Below are positions 10,358 through 21,200 of a stretch of DNA of 64,000 bases, piece by piece. Each line of letters opens with the position of its first letter. The first letter of the stretch is position 1. The stretch spans positions 6,935,104-6,999,103 of the forward strand of contig NC_051105.1 in assembly GCF_901709675.1 (NCBI RefSeq), written 5' to 3'. The position numbers and the translations under genes are program-made. The notes under the pieces were generated by a model that did no database searches, had not been told where the DNA came from, and worked only from the letters and a program-made list of their open reading frames with translations. Source of the stretch: Syngnathus acus (taxonomy: Eukaryota; Chordata; Actinopteri; Syngnathiformes; Syngnathidae).

Positions 10358-12637
10358 ATGAATCACAGATATCTATGGATGTTCTTTTTCAGCAGTTTTG
10401 TTTCGGGTAAGTTCTCTTATTTCTCAATGTTTTCTACTTGAATGAAAGCTTTTGCGGTGTTAATATTCTTAACATTGTCTAAAATGGACAGTTTAATTGG
10501 GTGTTTCTAAAATTGAGCCTAAAATAGTGACGGGATGCTTTATCAAAATTATGATGACTGAATAAGACTGAATGAAAAGAATTTGCCTGCCTGCGCCTAC
10601 GATCAAATACAAAAACATTACATTAGACCACCTCCGCTGCAAAATAGACCTACTCTTATCCCATCTAAAATGTAATCCACTTTATGAAACCTCATTTCCA
10701 GATGTACTTGGTGGCGAGGCCAAAATGCCCAGTGAGGTCATGCGTGTTTAACGACAGAAATAAGTATCGTAGCTCACGCACAATTTGCTCACATTAGCAC
10801 GAGACTGATTAACAATTAACAATCATGATAGAGGGATAGGAACAGAAGGCAAAACAGGAGTTTTACACATTGTTGTCATCATCAGAATAGTCACTGTCCT
10901 CGTGATCATCATTAGGGTCCTGGCTTTCCGGACAAAATTTAAAGACGCATATACAGTGTTCCCTTGCTATAATTGCGGTTCACATTTCGTGGCCCTGCAG
11001 TTTCACCAATTTTTTTGCTTTTATTTAATTGATTTCATAGGAATGATGAATGGCAAAATGACATTTTAGCCATTGTCATGCTCGTCCCCTTCTGGGGCCA
11101 GAGCACGTTCCTCTCATAGCTCGTATAGCACCTCGTATTTATTCATTTTACATTTTAAAAGTTGAATTTCTTAAGTGTACCAAACATTGAGGAAAATAAC
11201 TGCTTGGGGGCTGCAAGGAGCTCGTAACATCGGAGTACAACCGTAAATCCCCCCCAACTCTATAATAAAAATAATAATAGTAATAATAATATCTCACATT
11301 AGTATGCCCCTGCAGACCGCAACTTTGAGACTGATTAACAATCATGATAGAGAGATAGGAGAACGCTGCAAACATAGAAAATGTATATCTCTCCTCACCT
11401 CACAGAAGTGCTTTTTTATTCATCACAATTGCATGTATCAGTTTTTGTTAGTCAACATTGCTCCTCTTAACTTTCACCTATCTGTCTCTGTCCATCGCTC
11501 CAGTTGCATCTTCCCCAGATTCTGCACGGCATCTGGAATATGTGCTCAAGGGTCAAGAGATTAACTTTTCGCCATCTATCCCCGGAAAACCCGATCGAGT
11601 AGAGTGGATACATGAGGGTAGAGATGTGGTGTGGTTCGATCCGCAGACAGGCAAAGAAGATGTTTCTCCTTCCTACAAGGACAGGATCACTCTGGAGCAA
11701 GAATCTGCAAGGCTCACCATCAAAGATGCCACATATGAAGACAGCGGAAACTATGACTTAAAGTTGATGATAAATGACCAGCATCATCGTTTAAAATACA
11801 GAATTGAGGTTATAGGTAAGTCTATTTTTCCATCTCTGTGCACTAAATATGCAGCAATTTCTTTCTTTCAATTTCCTTCATTATTGTGTGATGATGACCC
11901 CAAACATATAGGGGAAGCACAAATTTCATGGGCTTGAGCCTATTTTATTTTATTTTAGGCAAGAGGTGACTGACCTTAGGCCGCTTGTCAGTTGATCAGA
12001 GGGAACTATCGCCAAACATTCATACTCACAATCACACCGATGGATGATTTAGAGTCTTCAATGAACAGCTGACTGTGCTTTCCTTTTACGGTCACATTAA
12101 ATGTTGCTTCTTTGTTTGTTTGTTTGTTTGTTTACAGACAAAGTAGACCAACCACACATATCGTGTGTGTTGACCAGCCCAAACAGAGTGTTGCTCGTTT
12201 GCTCAACAGAATCCAAACATCCTGATTTATTGGAGTTTAAGTGGAACTCAGATGGAAAGGAGCATCCAGGCCCAAACTTGCAAATAAATGTGAGGGGGAA
12301 ACATGATGATCGTGTTTATCGTTGTGATGTGAGCAACCCTCTGACCAAGGAAACGGCCAATTTCACTGCTGGCGACTGCTTCCTAGGTAATCATCATCAA
12401 TATTCATGCAACTGGAAGATTACAACGATTTTTGACAAGCCATCAGGTGGTCCAAATGACACCCACGAGTGCAAAATAGGAGTTTTACTAATTGTTGTCA
12501 TCATCATCAAAATTGTCATTGTTCTCGTGATCATCATCAGGGTCCTGGCTTTCCGGACAAAATTTAAAGATGTATATAAAGTGTTCCCTCGCTATAATTG
12601 CGCTTCACCTTTTGCTGCTCTTCATTTTACATTTTAA
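10358..12637 (+). CDS. S1a: short CD2/SLAM-like Ig receptor
   Basis: Exons: 10358-10406 (leader MNHRYLWMFFFSSFVSG), 11504-11815 (V-like) and 12138-12637 (C2, linker, membrane span, tail), 286 residues. The V and C2 domains match those of L1 closely, with the same missing V disulfide and four C2 cysteines. Unlike L1, the C2 and membrane exons are one: the intervening intron lost its 3' part with the acceptor, and its 48 remaining bases (12387-12434) now read in frame as 16 residues including an extra Cys and NHHQYS. The membrane exon lost its donor (AAAGGTAAAG in L1, AAATTTAAAG here), so translation runs into a TA-flanked MITE and stops at 12635-12637. The result is a receptor with a short basic tail (RVLAFRTKFKD) and no known signalling motif. 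The downstream tail exon at 12822 appears unused. Confidence 0.7.
10843..10953 (+). pseudogene. Relic transmembrane exon inside S1a intron 1
   Basis: The + frame reads TGVLHIVVIIRIVTVL and IIIRVLAFRTKFKD, nearly the S1a membrane segment, but it has no acceptor or Ig exon before it and lies between leader and V exon. It is a stray copy from an earlier rearrangement, also present at 24493-24603. Confidence 0.75.
10954..11291. mobile_element. TA-flanked MITE, right end missing
   Basis: The left end, TATA then CAGTGTTCCC, matches in inverse the right end seen at 38086-38098 (GGAACACTG then TATA) in the unit 3 copy. A TA target and inverted ends suggest the Tc1/mariner superfamily (inference). 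It ends here in an AAT-rich microsatellite at about 11262-11291. Confidence 0.55.
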
Positions 12638-12821
12638 AAGTTCAATTTCTTAGGTGTACCAAACTTAGGAAAATAATTGTTTGGGGGCTGCAAGGGGCTC
12701 ATAACATCGGAGTAGAGCTGCTGTATACATACAGAAAGAAACAAAACAACTGTTATTCTTATTTTAAAACAAACATGTTTTTTCCACCAAGAAATGAAAA
12801 CATGTCTCTGGTTTCTTGCAG

Positions 12822-12878
12822 AACCTTTTGAAAAGACAAAGAAAAGGATTCGAAGAAGTCCATGTAACACGCCTGACG
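12822..12878 (+). pseudogene. Orphaned cytoplasmic-tail exon of S1a
   Basis: It is a 57-base exon with good acceptor (TTTCTTGCAG) and donor (G|GTATGA), phase 1, reading PFEKTKKRIRRSPCNTPD. It corresponds to the tail exon of the L genes (5917, 21034). Because the preceding membrane exon has lost its donor and hits a stop, no supported splice path reaches it, unless a membrane-skipping transcript is made. Confidence 0.55.
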
Positions 12879-13443
12879 GTATGATCTGTCAACACTTGTA
12901 GACTTAAAAGCAATTACTGCATCTATTCAAGTAGCAATAAAGTTCATTTCCAGTCGAGTTGATGATTGTAACACTTTTCTTATGAGAATCCCCCAAAAGA
13001 GCATCAAAAAGCTGCAGCTCAGGTTCACTGCTTAGATTCAATTTCTAAATGATCAACACGCTCTTTGCAAATTAGATACGTATAGTTTTTTTGTTTGCTT
13101 TTTCCCCTATTCTGCAACTGGCTGGCCACACTTTCACGGGAGGAATCCATTTCATATCACTTTGCACTGAGTAGAAGAAATAACAGCCACAGGTATGATT
13201 TCAGTATGGAGGACAATAGAGGGAAGGCAGAGTGAGATTTAGAGGAGACAGCGGAAGAAGACGTGGACGTGAAGAACCACCCTCCGTCTGCCATTTTGTT
13301 TATCTTTAGACTATAGAAGGCAGAAACATTGAGTTTTAGCAAATGTAGGATTGAAGAAATGCTTCAAAGACTCAAAAAGAAGTGAGGGAGCACATTTTTC
13401 TTCTTTGCCATTAATGTCTGTCTGTCTATGTCTATCCATACAG
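12879..13443 (+). other. Spacer between S1a and S1b
   Basis: No gene and no leader exon seen. This matters because S1b lacks its own leader here. The sequence is almost identical at 26498-27062. Confidence 0.5.
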
Positions 13444-14992
13444 TATCCCAGGATCTAAAATATGTGCTCAAGGGTCAAGAGATAAACTTTAAGCCACCCA
13501 TCCCCGAAAAACCTGATCTAATTATCTGGTTCTATCACGATGGCCGAAGTGTGGTATTATTTGACGACAAGGGTGAGGAAAATTTCCCCTCATACAAGGA
13601 CAGGATCAATCTGGATCACAATACTGCGGAACTCACCATCAACAATGCCACATATGAAGACAGCGGAAGTTATAGCTTAAGGTGGAACATAAACAATGAG
13701 GAATGTCTCTTAAAGTACCCAGTTGAGGTTATAGGTAAGTAAATCTTTGCATTCATATTTGGTTGATAGTTACTGTGAATTGTTATTTTTCTTCCATTAC
13801 ATTTTGTGTATTCTGGACAACACTTTTTAAGTTGGAGACTTTTGATGGCTTGCTCAAGGGTACATCAATTGTGGCCAGGGAGTAGACTAGCATTTCATCC
13901 CCACACTAGTTTGAACGTCCCCTTGTCCACAGTCATGCACGACTTAAAATTTGACCCTTGGATTTTGTCTTGGAAGAACTAGCGTGGTGCCAGTTTTACT
14001 GAACTTTACATTTGTATGTGTAGTAGCTCATAAGTTTTACATGATGTGTTTGCAGACAAAGTAACCAAACCCAACATATCCTGTGAAATGGTCAACCTAA
14101 ACCAGGCAGTCCTTGCGTGCTTAACAGAGGGCGAAAGTGATCCTTTAATAAAATTTAAGTGGCGCTCACAGGGAACCGAGCAAACGGGCCCAATTTTGGA
14201 AATAAATCTCAGTGATGAACAAAATGTTTATCACTGTGATGTGAGCAACCCCCTGACCAAGGAAACGGCGTCATTCCTCGCTAAGGACTGCTTCCGTAGT
14301 AAGTATGATCAAAATGAATGCAAATGGAATGGTCAAGCAGTGTTTGGATTGAACTTGAATGATATTTTGACATTACCGTAAACTGCAATGGAAATGTACT
14401 TTTTGTTTTCTGCGCAGACAACATACCGAAAGCTGAAATTCCCAACTCTACTGATTGGATAAATTACGTAATCATTGGAGCCGTTGGGTGCCTTGTAATC
14501 ATTCTACGAAACAGTGTTTGCAGAAAATTTCCATGTTCAGGTAAAGAAAACATGACACATAAAGGCACAAGCCACAGCAATGTTGACTAGTATTTCAAAT
14601 GATCATAGTACAATTTACTGCCTTTTACCTTTCATAAAAATATACTCAAAATTTCTCTCATTTTTGCAGAACGTTTGAAAAATATACCAGCAAAATATTT
14701 TGAAAAACAAGAAACTACAGAGGTATGTTTCACCTGTCTTGATTGTAAAGCTGCATTCTAACATGTGGGACTCCAGACTCCTATTTCCATCAAAGTGTTC
14801 TTTCTCTATACTTTTTGGATATTTCTTGTGTTGCTGTTTTAGGTCGCAAGTCCCAGTGCGGCCATGGGAATGAAACCCTTAGTGACACTCAGCACCAATC
14901 AGACAAGAAAACGAAACCTTGGCTCAGGTGCTCTAAACTGTAATTTAGCCACAGATGGAGTCTATAGCCTCATTGCTCCCTGGTGCGCTTAA
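13444..14992 (+). CDS. S1b: second short CD2/SLAM-like Ig receptor
   Basis: Exons: 13444-13734 (V-like, starting SQDLKYVLKGQEINF), 14056-14298 (C2-like, four Cys), 14418-14540 (membrane span YVIIGAVGCLVIIL then basic), 14670-14722, and 14843-14992 with TAA at 14990-14992. Joins are phase 1, then phase 0 for the last. With the nearest phase-compatible leader (10358-10406) the product would be 302 residues. The unit 3 paralogue uses exactly such a leader with its equivalent V exon, which supports alternative use of one leader by S1a and S1b. The tail has a YSLI sorting-type motif near the C terminus (GVYSLIAPW), but no ITSM (TxYxxV/I). The Ig exons translate identically to S2b, so duplication or conversion was recent. 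Confidence 0.7.
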
Positions 14993-15782
14993 TCCACAAG
15001 TATGGACGCTAGGGAGGAACACCACTCCCTGACGCGACAACACAAAAGTTAATAAAGACTACGACTTTTAACACGAAGAATGTGTGGGGGTCGGGCCAAG
15101 CAAAGAAATGGAGTGAGATTACAGAATGCTGTGGAAACCACAGCAAGCAAATTTAATGTGTAAGTGAGCAGGCAAACATTGAATCCTAAAAGTAACCCTT
15201 CTCGTTTAGATATTCTCGTCAATTAGGTTTTTCGTAAAATCTTCGTGTATTTCTGTACGAGAGGCCGACTGTGTTATGGGGGAGCATGCAGCAATAATTT
15301 TATCCTAATCAATTGTTCTAATCAACAAGCTAGGAAAGACTAAGACTAGTACTCCTTCTGGCTTTTTACTTTATTTTTTTCAATTATTCTGATCATATCT
15401 TCAACAATGGAGTTTGTTTTTATCAAAATGTTGAAAATCTTCCAAGACCCCCGAGTGTCTTCCCACACTAATCTTAGAAATGCTTTTGATATTATTGACC
15501 ATTGTTAACCCTACAGCAAGCTTTTAGTATAATCCCTCACTGAACTCCGTTTCCGTTGTTTTAACTTTTCAACGTCAAACTTTGCAATGTTATTTAAGCC
15601 CTATCGCCGTTGTCATTTTGTTAACTGTTGCCTTGTGTGACTTTTATGCATAATGAGTGAAGTGAGTGTTTCTGACAGTGAGGTCACGAAGCCGGAAGAA
15701 GCAAAAGCGCTATCGTACTTTTGCCGAGGCAACTACAAACGCCAACTTCACCAAAAGTTAGCAGGACTTAAATTCAAACATT
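14993..15782 (+). other. S1b 3' UTR and GIMAP-1 5' flank
   Basis: No host coding region is certain. A 48-codon frame (15653-15799, starting MSEVSVSDSEVTK) overlaps the GIMAP start in another frame and is kept open in copy 2 (29272-29418). It may be an upstream ORF. Confidence 0.4.
15051..15056 (+). other. Polyadenylation signal of S1b
   Basis: AATAAA lies about 60 bases after the stop codon and is conserved at 28670-28675 in S2b and in the displaced 3' end near 43716. Confidence 0.6.
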
Positions 15783-16662
15783 ATGACAGGAAAATTTAAA
15801 GAAACATTTTCGGGTGAGTTGGGGACATGTATCCATTTTTGACACCCTCACCGGCTTAAAAAGCTCTGCTCACTAATAAGATTTTGCCTATATTGTGACA
15901 GCCCCCCCCCCAACACACACACACACAATGCTAGCTTGATTCTGAATGTTGTGTAAATAAAGTGAGTCGTTCTATCATGTTTCAGCGGCGTCGACGGCGT
16001 CCGGCATGAGTAACGGCCCCGAGCAGACACTGTCCCCGATGCGCCTGGTTGTCCTCGGCTGGCGCTGGCCCGGCAAGAGCTTGACGGCCAACACCATCTT
16101 GGGCCATGAGGAGTTCCGGCTGGAGCGCGGCGCCGAATTTAGCGTGACGCGGCACACGGTGGTGGCGGGGCGCCGAGTGACCGTGGTGGACACGCCCGGC
16201 TGGTACTCGTCACAGGACACACCCCTCTTGTACAAGATGGAGATTGCCCGTGGCGCCACCTTGTGTCCCCCAGGCCCGCATGCCTTCCTGCTAGTAATCC
16301 CTGTGGGCATGTTCACAGTGATGGACCGCATCCGCATCGAGGAGCACGTGGGTCTGTTCGGGGAGCGAGTGTGGCGGCATGTCCTGGTGGTGTTCACCTG
16401 GGCAGATGTGCTGCGGAACATATCGCTTGAGCGTTACATCCATCGCGAGGGCGCAGAGCTGCAATGCGTGCTGGACAAGTGCCGGTGGCGCTACATACTG
16501 GTCAAAAACTGCGTTTTGGAGGACCAAAAGCAAGTGGTTGACTTGATGGAGTGCGTGGACCAGATGGTGGCTGAGGAAGGGGGCCACTATCTGCTCAAGG
16601 AGGACTCCTGGGTGCTGCATGAGAACCAGAACCCGACTGGGACGGTTGGTATTCACACCTGA
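15783..16662 (+). CDS. GIMAP/AIG1-family GTPase, copy 1
   Basis: Two exons, 15783-15813 and 15986-16662, join in frame (MTGKFKETFS, then AASTASGMSNG) to 235 residues; starting at the internal ATG 16006 gives 218. AIG1-type G domain: G1 GWRWPGKS at residues 35-42 fits GxxxxGKS, then ANTILG, G3 DTPGW at 79-83, the conserved-box region with RIRIEEHVGLFGERVW, and VVFTWAD at the position of G4, where Ras-like proteins have TKxD. GIMAP proteins bind guanine nucleotide and act mainly in lymphocyte survival and on intracellular membranes. This one ends soon after the G domain, with no membrane anchor. It lies between S1b and the next receptor unit, and its codons are GC-rich compared with the receptors. 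Family assignment is firm; a specific orthologue is not. Confidence 0.88.
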
Positions 16663-16884
16663 AGCGAACCGCACCAGAGTTCAATTGGAAGCAAACCGAG
16701 ACCGGTCCGTCTGCACTGAAAGTGTTGCTTCTGTTCTTGGTTTTTCTTAAGAACTGATTCGAGATTGCAGGCAGCTGGAGGTAATCTCTGGCCTCAAGTG
16801 TGGTGTCACTTTATTTATTGATATATTTATTGATATATTCATCATATTTACTGCACAAATGTAAACAAAAGAACAAAAAAAAAA

Positions 16885-17700
16885 TCAACCAAAAATAGTG
16901 AGCATATTGGAGGTCAAAAGTGACTCCTTCCAACGTCCACTACTCTCTGACAACGTAATTTCCACTGAGGTGTAATTAACTTCTACGTATTGTTGTTTTC
17001 CTTTGTTTATGGCCCATCTTGGATACTGGCAGAGTGTGAGTGCATGTTGAATGTTCTTTTCTCCTTCTGTCTTGTCTTTTTCTTCTGTTATGATAATGGA
17101 CCGTTCGTATAATGTTCTGACCACTGAGAGTTTGTAAACTGTGGGATGTTCTGATCTCCAGAGGAGGTAATGGTTCATGTGAGTGGGTTTTCTGTAAACT
17201 GCGATCTTTGCCCTGCTGTCGTCGCTGAGGTGGATGTTCAAGTCCAGGAAAGATACAGTCCGGTTTATTTCCTCTTCGGGTGGGAATTGTATGTTGCCAG
17301 TGTTGTCCATGGTGTTCAGGTGGTTATTGAGTTCTTGTGTGACCGGTTTTCATTTTTTCCAGGATGTCAACGCCTTATGTTTTCCAGAATGTGGGTTTAC
17401 AGAGAGTGAGTGCCGCGTGGATGGCTTTGATTTCCAGGTACTCCAAGGAAAAACTGCTCATTATTGCGGATAGTGGATCTCCCATTGCAAAGCCTTCTTT
17501 CTATCTTTATATTGTGTCTTTGAACTGAAAATAGGTGGATTTGGCAACAAAGCTTAGTAGTGTTTTGATGTCACTGTCAGGTTTGTGCGTCTCTTGAGGG
17601 TACGGTTTTCCTTGAGGCGTTCCTGTACGATGAGTAGGACGCCGTCAACGGGGGTTTTATGTACTGAATAATAAAACGACGTCATGAAAAATGAAGATTT
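16885..17700 (-). mobile_element. Penelope-like element reverse transcriptase relic
   Basis: On the - strand the fragments read, in order, FAMGDPLSAIMSSFSLEYLE (polymerase motif with MGDPLS), then SFLDLNIHL, YRKPTHMNHYL, and SVVRTLYERS, the usual end of Penelope-like reverse transcriptases. Stops and frameshifts interrupt the upstream part, so it is dead. The same relic is at 30499-31314. Confidence 0.75.
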
Positions 17701-17965
17701 CGTCTTTCTGTACCATTATATAGTCTAGTCTTCAGGGAGAGGAGTGAAGAACCAATAATCCTTCCAACTGTGTCCCCTATGCGCTGCAGGGCCTTCCTGT
17801 TGTATTCAGTGCGGCTCAATGGTGCCTCAGTAGAATGTGGTCATGATGGCCGGTGGAGCACTTGCTCGCCTGAGTTTCCGCAGGAAATACAGGCGGTGCT
17901 GAGCTTTCTTCGCCAGTGATGCAGTGTTGGTAGTCCAGGAGAGGTCTTCACTGATGTGCACCCCC
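17701..17965 (-). mobile_element. LINE reverse transcriptase fragment (L2/CR1-like)
   Basis: On the - strand about 17780-17960 reads LGVHISEDLSWTTNT and AKKAQHRLYFLRKLRR followed by stops, the post-polymerase part of an L2-type LINE similar to the copy at 8136. It directly abuts the Penelope relic. Confidence 0.65.
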
Positions 17966-18225
17966 AGTCTTACTTACGGCAAGATTCACTCTCTACCACC
18001 CATTTTAAACAAGTAATAATAATAACAATAATAATAATAAAAAATTTGCAACCTAGAACCAGGAAACGTGGAAATGTCCTGTAATTGCAACCGGTCCTAC
18101 CGGTCTGCATAAACGAAAGCATTGCATTTCAATTTCTGGTTGTTTTGAACACCTGTCAGTGCCAGTCCACAAGGACCAGGTTGAAAGCCTCACCAAAACT
18201 CGAAAGCTCAAAATCTTTACCCGTC

Positions 18226-21200
18226 ATGGTTAACCAATATAGTTTGGTTAGTCTTCTTTCCCTTGTCGTCGCTTTGGGTAAGTTCTGTCATTTCTTAATG
18301 TTTACCTTTTTTTACATTATTACTGTAAAACTGCAAATGTTCTCTAAAATCACATATAGGTTTTGATCGCTTAGTTGATACTTGGACAACTGAAAAAGTT
18401 CTTGTCTCATTTGCGCTGAAAAGAACATGATTGCATACCAGCAGACAGTGAGGTGATTTTGAAATTGGTTATCTTTGCGTGTTAACCAAGCGACCGGAAG
18501 TTAGCACACCTCTGTACCCCAAATGCGTAGAGACTCTATTCTCAACAATGATTTAAGATGGTAGGAAATGTAAGTATCGACATTCAACACTTAATTTCAA
18601 CAAATTTCAACCTAATCCACACCATTCCTCGGAAATCACTATGTACATTCAATGGTGAGCTGTTTTTTAGATCATGCTCATGAGCTACTCATGAGATCCT
18701 TGGGGACTGATGTCCTGTTGCCCAAAAATGTGCATTAAAACATTTCTAAAAAGGCAATCTGAAAATCCAGTTTTCGTGTTTTAGCCCCTGTAGCTTGAGG
18801 ACCCCTGGTCTACTAGTTCACACAAGGCCTTTCTGAAGTATTACATGTTGTTGGAATGCTTGGCTACTAAGATGACAATAATGGAAATATCCTTTAGAAA
18901 AAAACAAGAAATGTCCTTTAGTAACAAAGGCTCGGAAAACATGCCCGACCCTTTTGCACATATAAAAGAATTCCATTCCTATTGAAAGTGATTGTGTCTG
19001 GAAATTTACCAGTGACATCACCTGTTTTTCCTTGCCCTTTTGGGAGCTTAAGATCAGGGGATGCTTTGAGAATAATTGTCAATTTTTGTCTATGTGAAGC
19101 CCTTTGAGACTGCTTGTGATTTAGGGCTATACAAATAAACTTGACTTGACTTGACTTAAATGAAGGGTAGGTTTCGCTTTTAAACTTTGCTCGCTAGTTT
19201 TACGTCAGGTTAATCAGGTTAAGTTAATCGCACGGAATAAATCACAGATATCTACGGATGTATTTGTTCAGCAGTTTTGTTTTGAGTAAGTTCTAATAAT
19301 TCTTAATATTTTCTATTCGTCCCACGCTGGTGTCATATCTATGAAAAAAAAAAACTATAACTGGATGACATGAATTTCCCTGCCTGCGCCTTGATCAAAT
19401 ACATTAGACCAACTGCGCTGCAAAATAAACCTTTTATTTTGTCTAAAATTGAATCTACTGTATAAAATCAAATTTTCAGATGCACTTGGTGGTGAGGCAG
19501 AAACGCCCAATGAGGTCATTGGTGTCTAATGACAGAATCAAGTATCGTAGCTCACACACAAATTTTCCCCTCATATTAGCAGGCCAACGCAGACCGCAAC
19601 TTTGACACTCCTGGTGATTAACAATCATGATAGAGAGATAGGAACACTCCCCAAACATAGAAAATGTGCATCTCGCCTCACAGAAGTACTTTTTTTTTTT
19701 TTTTTTTTATCCCACCTGCATGTACCAGATTTTTTGAATCTACATTTGTCCTCTTTGCCATCAGTAGTAACTTTCATCTATTTGTCTCTGTCCATCTCTC
19801 CAGTTGCCCCTTCCCCAGATTCTGCACAGCATCTGGAATATGTGCTCAAGGGCCAAGAGATAAACTTTCTGCCGTCTATCCCCGGAAAACCCGATCTAGT
19901 CGGGTGGATACATGATGGTATAGATGTGGTGTGGTTCGATCTGCTCGAGGAATATGTTTTTCCACCCTATGAGGACAGGATCACTCTGAACCAAGAATCT
20001 GCAAGACTCATCATCAAAGATGCCACATATGAAGACAGCGGAAACTATGACTTAAAGTTGATGATAAATGGCCAGCATCATCGTTTAAAGTATAGAATTG
20101 AAGTTATAGGTAAGTCTATTTTTCCATCTCTGTGCACAAAATATGCAGCAATTTCTTTCTTTCAATTTTTATTATTGCATGATGATGACCCCAAACATAT
20201 AGGGGAAGCACAAATTTCATGGGCTTGAGCCTATTTTATTTGATTTTGGGCAAGAGGTGACTGACCTTAGGCCGCTTGTCAGTTGATCAGAGGGAACTAT
20301 CGACAAACACTCATACTCACAATCACATCTATGGACGATTTAGAGTCTTCAATGAACAGCTGACTGTGCTTTCCTTTTACGGTCACATTAAATGTTGCTT
20401 CTTTGCTTGTTTGTTTACAGACAAAGTAGACCAACCACACATATCGTGTGTGTTGACCAGCCCAAACAGAGTGTTGCTCGTTTGCTCAACAGACTCCAAA
20501 CATCCTGATTTATTGGAGTTTAAGTGGAGCGCAAATGGAAAGGAGCATCCAGGACCAAACTTGCAAATAAATGTGAGGGGCAAACACGATGATCGAGTTT
20601 ATCGTTGTGAGGTGAGCAACCCTCTGACCAAGGAAACGGCCACTTTCACTGCCGGCGACTGCTTCCTGGGTAATCATCATCAATATTCGTGCGACCGGAA
20701 GATTCCAACAATGTTTATTTGAATGACATTTTGAACGAATGTATGCTGAGATGTTGGAATATTTAGAATTGTTGTACTTCTGTGCAGATAAGCCATCAGA
20801 TGGTCCAAATGACATCCGCAAAAGTAAAACAACAGCTTTACTCATTGGCGTCATCATCATATTGATCATCATCACTGTGATCGTCATTACGGTCGTAGGT
20901 TTGCGAAGAAAAGGTAAAGGTGCTTACATGCAAACAGAAAGAAAAAAAACAACACAAAAAAATAATATTCTGGTTTTAAAACATGTTTTCTATTTCACCA
21001 AAAAGTGGAAAACCTGTCTTTGGTTTCTTGCAGCACGTTTTGAGAAATTAAAGAGCTGTGTTTTGAGAAGACAAAGTTCTATGTCTGAAAGTATGTTCGA
21101 GTCGAAGTTCATTTCCAGTCGACTTGATTATTGTGATTACGCTGACAGATCGGCTTCATCTTTCCTCATAGGACTGCTGCGACCAGACATAAACTTACGA

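Larger units (their letters stand above)
2960..18057 (+). repeat. Receptor array unit 1 (L1-S1a-S1b-GIMAP-1-Penelope relic)
   Basis: The same order of genes and intergenic sequence recurs from about 18058 and again, partly, from about 31672. Unit 1 is longer because it holds a LINE insertion at 8136-9450. Borders are placed where the receptor 5' flank begins and are approximate. Confidence 0.8.

Noticed and set aside
15975-16421. Long - strand frame opposite GIMAP-1 (also opposite GIMAP-2)
   Set aside because: Shadow of the GC-rich GTPase exon; Arg/Thr/Ser-rich with no domain.
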